Of a DNA stretch of 36,501 nt, positions 32,229 to 36,501 are shown piece by piece. Both the position numbers and the translations under genes were made by a program. The stretch is taken from the IMG/VR virus record IMGVR_UViG_3300032271_001334, positions 1 to 36,501 of that record; one strand, 5' to 3'. The stretch comes from a virus. Positions within the stretch are counted from its first letter, which is position 1; the number at the start of each line of letters is the position of its first letter. Below the pieces are notes generated by a model, which did not search any database, was not told the DNA's origin, and saw only the letters and a list, made by a program, of their open reading frames with translations.

Positions 32229-32920
32229 TGTCAACTACCAGATTCTCACTCGGGCGAGTCGAGCCTAAATCCGGCGGTCCATTGGGCCACAGGAACAACA
32301 TGCGATTTGTTTCAGGGTTTTATCCAGCTGGAACTATCGTCGCCTCAACTACATTGTCTGCTGCAATTTCCACGGCGGCTGGATCAAATACCGGAAACGG
32401 AACCATTGGCACTTTAAATTCTGGTCCACTAACATTGCCGGGAGTTTATATTGCCACGCTTACTAGCGCTACTGCATTTGCGGTGGTTGGTCCTGACGGC
32501 ACGGCGATAAATAATGGTGTCGTAGGGGTAGCTTACAATTCGCCTTCTGGAACTGTTTATGCCGGGTTAAGCGCAACCATTACCGCTGGAACTACTCCAT
32601 TTGTGGTTGGAGATAAATTCTTAATCACGGTGCCGGGGCGAGGCATGGGCAAAGCTTACAATCACGCATCAGCCGATGGTTCGCAAGTAGCCGCTGGTGT
32701 TCTTGAGTACGATCTAACCGTTGATTCAAGCGGAGCCCACTATTACGGTCAAACAGCATTGGAAAGCAACGGAGGTATTCGTTTTGAAGCCGAATACTGG
32801 ATTACTGGACTTTTTGACACAGCAACACTGATTGGGCTAGACGCATACGCGGTTGGTCAACTTGGACGATTTGTTTATGGCAACCTGACCGACGGCGGCG
32901 ATTTCCTACTATTAGGTTAA
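32228..32920 (+). CDS. Head decoration protein (gpD-like)
   Basis: Encodes 230 aa, starting at TAATG after AAAGGTG. It lies between protease and capsid, the exact place of lambda D. It is beta-rich with G-x-F-Y-P-A-G-T-I-V and a C-terminal Y-G-N-L-T-D-G-G end. At 230 aa it is about twice the length of gpD, because a Gly/Thr/Ser-rich insert (about 45-150) of the capsid-protein-associated type is added. It would cap the threefold sites of the expanded head. Confidence 0.7.
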   Translation: MSTTRFSLGRVEPKSGGPLGHRNNMRFVSGFYPAGTIVASTTLSAAISTAAGSNTGNGTIGTLNSGPLTLPGVYIATLTSATAFAVVGPDGTAINNGVVGVAYNSPSGTVYAGLSATITAGTTPFVVGDKFLITVPGRGMGKAYNHASADGSQVAAGVLEYDLTVDSSGAHYYGQTALESNGGIRFEAEYWITGLFDTATLIGLDAYAVGQLGRFVYGNLTDGGDFLLLG

Positions 32921-32921
32921 A
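32914..32921 (+). promoter_or_regulatory. AGGTTAAA box before the major capsid gene
   Basis: AGGTTAAA, then TAAA plus one A, then ATG 32927 (7 bases after GGTTA). It is a near match to the GGGTTAGA boxes. The capsid gene has no Shine-Dalgarno, although it must be among the most strongly expressed genes. Confidence 0.4.
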
Positions 32922-32926
32922 ATAAA

Positions 32927-33991
32927 ATGGCAACTACTACTTACACTTTTCCCAATTCTGCGGTAATTAGCAGCATCTTGCAAGACAAACTTCCGGCGAG
33001 GCTTAGTGACCTTGGCGACGATGCTTTGCTACAACACCTTCCAATGCAATCCGTGAATGCGGTAAAAGTTATTTGGGAGCAATTGGACAATTATCAAGGA
33101 ACCACGCAAATTCGTGGTTACGGCGTCAATCCAGTTCGCATTGCACGAGCTGGGATTAACCGGTTTAACATGGACCCGGGCGTTTACGGTGATTCGGCTC
33201 TCGTTGATGAAGAGGATTTGACTGTCCGCCGAGAAATGGGAACTTTTGGCTTGCCAGTCAAAATTGATGACCTAGTTATGGAGCGCCAAGACGCGCTGAT
33301 TGATCGGTTTGTCAATTTCTACCGGCTGCAAGCGGGAATGCTATTTACGCAGGGTCAGGTAACTTACGGTGACGGTAAAAAATTAAACGTAAATCAGTCG
33401 TTTCCACTGCAAACATTTACCGCAATATACCCGTGGTCAAATACTGCGCAGTCAACTCCACTAGCCGATTTAAGGGCACTTGCATTGCTGCAACGAGGGC
33501 ACTCTGTTGATTTTGGACAAGGTGTCATTATGCTTAACCGAAGTATGATGAACTACGTTTTGGCAAACACTAACGCTGCCGACCTTGGTGGAAAGCGTCA
33601 ACTTGTCGGAATGCAGAAAATTGGAGGTGGCATTTTAAACGTTGAGCAGCTTAATTTCATCCTTCAAGCGGAAAACTTGCCGACAATCAGCATTTACGAC
33701 AAGACTTATTACCCAGTTGGTTCAAGCACTCCCACTTTGTTTATTCCCGATGGTAAAGCGGTTGTAATTGGTCGGCGGGATAATGGAGAGCCATTGGCGA
33801 GGTTTCTTTTGACTCGAAACGCAAAAAACATGATGCCCGCAGACGGCGTTATGAAGCCGTTTGAAAATCTTGCTATGCAAGTTATCAACAAGTCGGAAAT
33901 TCAAGCGGTGCCAGAAATTGAGGTTTCGCTGATGTTTAATGGTGGCCCTGCAATCTACTTCCCTTCCGGCATTGTCAAAATGTCGATTTAA
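32927..33991 (+). CDS. Major capsid protein (gpE-like, HK97 fold)
   Basis: Encodes 354 aa. The order protease, decoration protein and this gene, the length, and family-type segments support a lambda gpE-type capsid subunit. Those segments are an early N-terminal helix, a basic mid-region with Y-G-V-N-P-V-R-I-A-R-A-G, a long spine helix with M-E-R-Q-D-A-L-I-D-R-F and Y-G-D-G-K-K-L-N, and a C-terminal strand with P-E-I-E-V-S-L-M-F. There is no separate prodomain, consistent with a separate scaffold. Confidence 0.8.
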   Translation: MATTTYTFPNSAVISSILQDKLPARLSDLGDDALLQHLPMQSVNAVKVIWEQLDNYQGTTQIRGYGVNPVRIARAGINRFNMDPGVYGDSALVDEEDLTVRREMGTFGLPVKIDDLVMERQDALIDRFVNFYRLQAGMLFTQGQVTYGDGKKLNVNQSFPLQTFTAIYPWSNTAQSTPLADLRALALLQRGHSVDFGQGVIMLNRSMMNYVLANTNAADLGGKRQLVGMQKIGGGILNVEQLNFILQAENLPTISIYDKTYYPVGSSTPTLFIPDGKAVVIGRRDNGEPLARFLLTRNAKNMMPADGVMKPFENLAMQVINKSEIQAVPEIEVSLMFNGGPAIYFPSGIVKMSI

Positions 33992-33995
33992 CGCA

Positions 33996-34253
33996 ATGAA
34001 AACACTAGCAGAAAATTTATACGTTGTTGAACACGAAGCGGTTGGTTCTTTTTACAAGGGCGCTCAAGTTTCGGGTAAAGACTTTGCCTCGATTAAGGAT
34101 CAAGCAAATGCGGATTTTAAATTAGACGAGCATTTGTCTCGATTACTTAATTCAGGCGCAATCTCACCCGCAACTGAGATTTTCCAACGCCCATTAACCA
34201 CGGCTGATTTGCTTTCCGCACCTGCCGTTCCCACTGAAGATGTTAAGCCCTAA
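33996..34253 (+). CDS. Small protein of unknown function downstream of capsid
   Basis: Encodes 85 aa from ATG 33996, 4 bases after the capsid stop. The N-terminal half is beta-like with F-Y-K-G-A-Q-V-S-G-K, and the C-terminus is Pro/Ala-rich. In lambda the same place holds FI. No sequence link can be claimed. The 33939 start would overlap the capsid gene and is not used. Confidence 0.55.
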   Translation: MKTLAENLYVVEHEAVGSFYKGAQVSGKDFASIKDQANADFKLDEHLSRLLNSGAISPATEIFQRPLTTADLLSAPAVPTEDVKP

Positions 34254-34280
34254 TAGGGAAAACATAGAGCAGACATTTTG

Positions 34281-34311
34281 CCCGTTAATCTAGTTGGTTA
34301 ACGGGTTTTTT
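34281..34311 (+). terminator. Rho-independent terminator inside the late operon
   Basis: CCCGTTAA (34281-34288) and TTAACGGG (34298-34305) make a perfect 8-bp stem with a 9-base loop, followed directly by TTTTTT. It separates the head genes from the tail genes. It ends 3 bases before the ATG of the next gene, so tail expression must depend on readthrough or on a start inside. Confidence 0.85.
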
Positions 34312-34313
34312 AT

Positions 34314-34553
34314 ATGAATTACGAATTTTATCAACAGATGTTTGCCGACAGGTTTACCGATGGCGTGTACCAAACGCTAAGGGCCGGTTCGGAAACGTAC
34401 CCGTGCGTGGTTGTTGATTTTAACGGCACCAATTTGCTCGTGATGGATGTTGAAACGCATGGGATAAGTGTGGAACTGTGTTCGCCTAATGTTTTTATTG
34501 CCGGTCAGTGGCAAGATTTAATTAAAAGTTGGTTTACGTTGCAACAAAAGTAG
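34314..34553 (+). CDS. Small beta-rich protein of unknown function
   Basis: Encodes 79 aa. The first ATG directly follows the T run of the terminator and has no Shine-Dalgarno. The sequence has V-Y-Q-T-L-R-A-G-S-E-T-Y-P-C-V-V-V-D, N-L-L-V-M-D-V and a final amphipathic helix, like small head-tail or barrel proteins. Function is unknown. Confidence 0.55.
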   Translation: MNYEFYQQMFADRFTDGVYQTLRAGSETYPCVVVDFNGTNLLVMDVETHGISVELCSPNVFIAGQWQDLIKSWFTLQQK

Positions 34554-34572
34554 GAATTGCAAGTTTATTGTA

Positions 34573-35334
34573 ATGGCGATTGTTTTTTTAACCGCAAATT
34601 CAGGAACATGGCTTGTACCAGCAGGCGTTACATCAGTCCAAATTGAGTGTATAGGCGGAGGTAGTGCCGGCAACGGCGCTGGGCGCGGTGGCAGGGGTGG
34701 TTATTATGTCAAAAAAACAGCACTGACAGTAACTCCCGGCAATTCAATTACCTACCAAGTTGGCAAAGGGCAAAGCCCGGGAGTATCGTCACCACCTTAC
34801 GATACATGGTTTTCAAGCGCCGCTACTGTTTTTGCTCAATCCGGCAATAGTGGTACGACCAACATTTCGATAGGAGATACCATTTATAGTGGCGGCGGCC
34901 CTGGAACCGCTGATACGCTAAATGGTAACACCCTTGGCGGTGGCGGTGGTGGCGCAGGTGGCCCAAATGGTGCGGGTAACGCTGGCAGCAATGGCAATAT
35001 TAGCACCGGCGCAGGAGGCACTGGGGGGCGCGGTGGAAATGCTTCTGGGGGGGTTGGTGGCGCTACTAATACCACCGGGGCAAATGGAACGGAATTTGAT
35101 GCAACGCACGGTTCAGGGGGAGGGGGAGGGGGATCGGGGGGAACTACATCCATTTATGCGGACGTGCCTGGCTCTGGTGGCAATTACGGCGCGGGTGGTG
35201 GTGGAGGCGGAGCAGATAGTGGAGGCGGATCGGGTACTCAAGGTTTAATTGTGCTGACCTATTCAATTGGCGGAGGCTACGCCGCTCGAATGGCAGGTAA
35301 TCTGGACGGTAATTTAACGGGGAATTTTTCATGA
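34573..35334 (+). CDS. Glycine-rich tail protein
   Basis: Encodes 253 aa. The N-terminal domain (TANSGTWLVPAGVTSVQIECIGGG) is the common lead of the phage glycine-rich domain family. The middle is dominated by Gly, Ala, Asn and Ser (about 105-230), likely a polyglycine-helix lattice as seen in receptor-binding adhesins. Long G homopolymers occur in the gene (for example 35046-35052 and 35116-35141). Role as a tail-tip adhesin is inferred from the family and the following fibre gene, to which it is coupled by ATGA. Confidence 0.65.
   Translation: MAIVFLTANSGTWLVPAGVTSVQIECIGGGSAGNGAGRGGRGGYYVKKTALTVTPGNSITYQVGKGQSPGVSSPPYDTWFSSAATVFAQSGNSGTTNISIGDTIYSGGGPGTADTLNGNTLGGGGGGAGGPNGAGNAGSNGNISTGAGGTGGRGGNASGGVGGATNTTGANGTEFDATHGSGGGGGGSGGTTSIYADVPGSGGNYGAGGGGGGADSGGGSGTQGLIVLTYSIGGGYAARMAGNLDGNLTGNFS
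35116..35141 (+). other. G-quadruplex-forming motif in the glycine-rich gene
   Basis: Four runs of 5, 5, 5 and 6 G separated by A, A and ATC on the coding strand. The tract uses GGG and GGA glycine codons while most of the gene uses GGT and GGC. Confidence 0.7.
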
Positions 35335-36501
35335 TTTTACAAATTGGAAAAACGTCGAGGATACTTTATTTTTTAGTGTTAGATTCAACCGGCGCTCCTG
35401 TTACTGGATTAGCTTATAACACCGCTGGACTAACCATTTATTACGCAAGGGACACGGCTAGCGCCTCGGTGGCGGTAACGCTTGCGACCATGACGAAAGG
35501 CACTTGGGTGTCGGGCGGATTGGTGGAAATGGATAGCGTATATATGCCCGGGGTGTACCAGTTTGGGGCACCCAACAGCGCTTTTGCAACTGGCGCTTTT
35601 GAGTGCGTTTTTACAATCAAATCAACGACAGGCCGGTGCAGTCGCGTAATTCGCATTGTTGCAGTTGATTTAGATGATGCGTTGCGAATGGGTATGACTG
35701 CTTTGCCTACGGCGGTGGCCGGTGGCTCGGGCGGAATCATTACGGCTTACAGTCCCGCAAGTGGCGTACTGGCTCAATCGGCTCTTCAGGCGGGTTCGAC
35801 CGCTAGTGCTTTGGTACTGAACGCGAGTGCATCGGCGGTGACCGATTTTTATAAAGGGCACGTTTTGTGCTTGATTTCGGGAACCGGCATAGGGCAAAGC
35901 AGCACGGTGACCGCTTACAACGGAACGACTAAAGTTGCCACAGTTGTTCCTGCTTTAGCGGTTGTGCCCGCAGCGGGAGATAGCTTTATGGTGTTGTCGG
36001 GGTCGGTAAACACCGACGCTGCGGGAAATTTGAAAACTACGCCGCAAACTGCGGTAACGGTAAGCACTAATAATGATAAAACGGGTTATGCGCTAGTTGC
36101 TAGCGAGCATACAGCCATCCAGACGGATGTAAGTGCAGCCTTAACTACCCAGGGATACACTTCAGCTAGGGCAACCAATATTGACAATCTCGATGCAACA
36201 GTATCGAGCAGGTTAGCAACAGCAGGGTACACAGCGCCACTCAATGATGCAGCCATCCAGACGGACGTAATTGCAGCTTTAACCACTCAGGGATACACTT
36301 CCGCTAGGGCAACCAAGATTGACAATCTTGATGCAACAGTATCGAGCAGGTTAGCAACAGCAGGCTACACAGCGCCACTCAATGATGCAGCCATCCAAAC
36401 GGATGTAATTGCAGCTCTAACCACCCAGGGATACACTTCCGCTAGGGCAGCTAAGGTTGACAATCTCGATGCAACAGTATCGAGCAGGTTAGCAACAGCA
36501 G
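35331..36501 (+). CDS. Tail fibre protein with 46-residue repeats, N-terminal part
   Basis: The open frame runs to the right edge and continues at base 100 on the left, giving 481 aa in total. The N-terminal domain (residues 1-110) is beta-rich with V-T-G-L-x-Y-x5-L-T-I-Y-Y-A-R, a common attachment domain of environmental phage fibres. Three or more copies of a 46-aa unit follow (LTTQGYTSARA, then NLDATVSSRLATAGY), with Leu/Ile spacing suited to a trimeric coiled coil. The gene lies between the glycine-rich protein and the head-tail connector genes, an unusual place for a fibre. Confidence 0.75.
   Translation, partial: MILQIGKTSRILYFLVLDSTGAPVTGLAYNTAGLTIYYARDTASASVAVTLATMTKGTWVSGGLVEMDSVYMPGVYQFGAPNSAFATGAFECVFTIKSTTGRCSRVIRIVAVDLDDALRMGMTALPTAVAGGSGGIITAYSPASGVLAQSALQAGSTASALVLNASASAVTDFYKGHVLCLISGTGIGQSSTVTAYNGTTKVATVVPALAVVPAAGDSFMVLSGSVNTDAAGNLKTTPQTAVTVSTNNDKTGYALVASEHTAIQTDVSAALTTQGYTSARATNIDNLDATVSSRLATAGYTAPLNDAAIQTDVIAALTTQGYTSARATKIDNLDATVSSRLATAGYTAPLNDAAIQTDVIAALTTQGYTSARAAKVDNLDATVSSRLATA
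36112..36501. repeat. 138-bp tandem repeats in the fibre gene
   Basis: Copies begin (at GCCATCC) at 36114, 36252 and 36390, exactly 138 bp (46 codons) apart, and are more than 90% identical by eye. The third copy runs across the contig ends. Because the contig breaks here, the true copy number is not certain. Confidence 0.9.

Noticed and set aside
34884-35153. Minus-strand proline-rich ORF
   Set aside because: Antisense shadow of the glycine codons of the tail protein.

Overview
This window is the complete genome of a tailed, lambda-like (siphovirus-type) temperate phage, opened at an arbitrary point. Bases 1-99 are identical to bases 36403-36501, and the gene cut at the right edge (from 35331) continues in frame from base 100 to 374. 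The molecule therefore closes into a circle of about 36,402 bp. The host is a bacterium, because classical Shine-Dalgarno sites and TATAAT-type -10 boxes are present, but I cannot name it from the sequence.

Layout. (A) 28430-36501 and 1-11306, plus strand: the late structural operon. It holds portal, an unknown protein, a GH75-type hydrolase, an S49 head protease with a nested scaffold gene, a gpD-like decoration protein, a gpE-like major capsid protein, small head proteins, a glycine-rich tail protein and a repeat-bearing fibre that crosses the contig ends. Head-tail connector proteins, tail tube, frameshifted G/GT chaperones, tape measure, tail hub and a large minor tail protein follow. (B) 11295-13535, minus strand: a DEDDh exonuclease, an SbcC/SMC-like ATPase and a small protein. 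(C) 13640-21907, plus strand: HTH protein, PD-(D/E)XK nuclease, phiC31 gp3-like protein, SF2 helicase, VRR-NUC nuclease, zinc-binding protein, ECF-like sigma factor, terminase subunits, a small beta-rich protein and an Arg-Gly repeat protein. (D) 22029-22842, minus strand: small proteins including a two-helix membrane protein. (E) 22843-23580: mostly non-coding, with a duplicated and interrupted small ORF. (F) 23581-25132, minus strand: replication initiator with an apparent origin inside its gene, an accessory protein and an HTH regulator. (G) 25186-28303, plus strand: membrane and lysis-type proteins, small regulators, and a tyrosine integrase followed by a terminator.

How it fits together. 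Replication probably starts at the iterons inside the initiator gene, as in lambda O. It is supported by a recombination-type set (helicase, two further nucleases, SMC-like ATPase with exonuclease); no DNA polymerase or primase is seen. The phage-encoded sigma factor lies directly before the terminase genes. A GGTTA box sits 7-9 bases before the start codons of portal, nested scaffold, major capsid, tail tube, tape measure and two other genes. That box is the strongest unexplained signal in the window.
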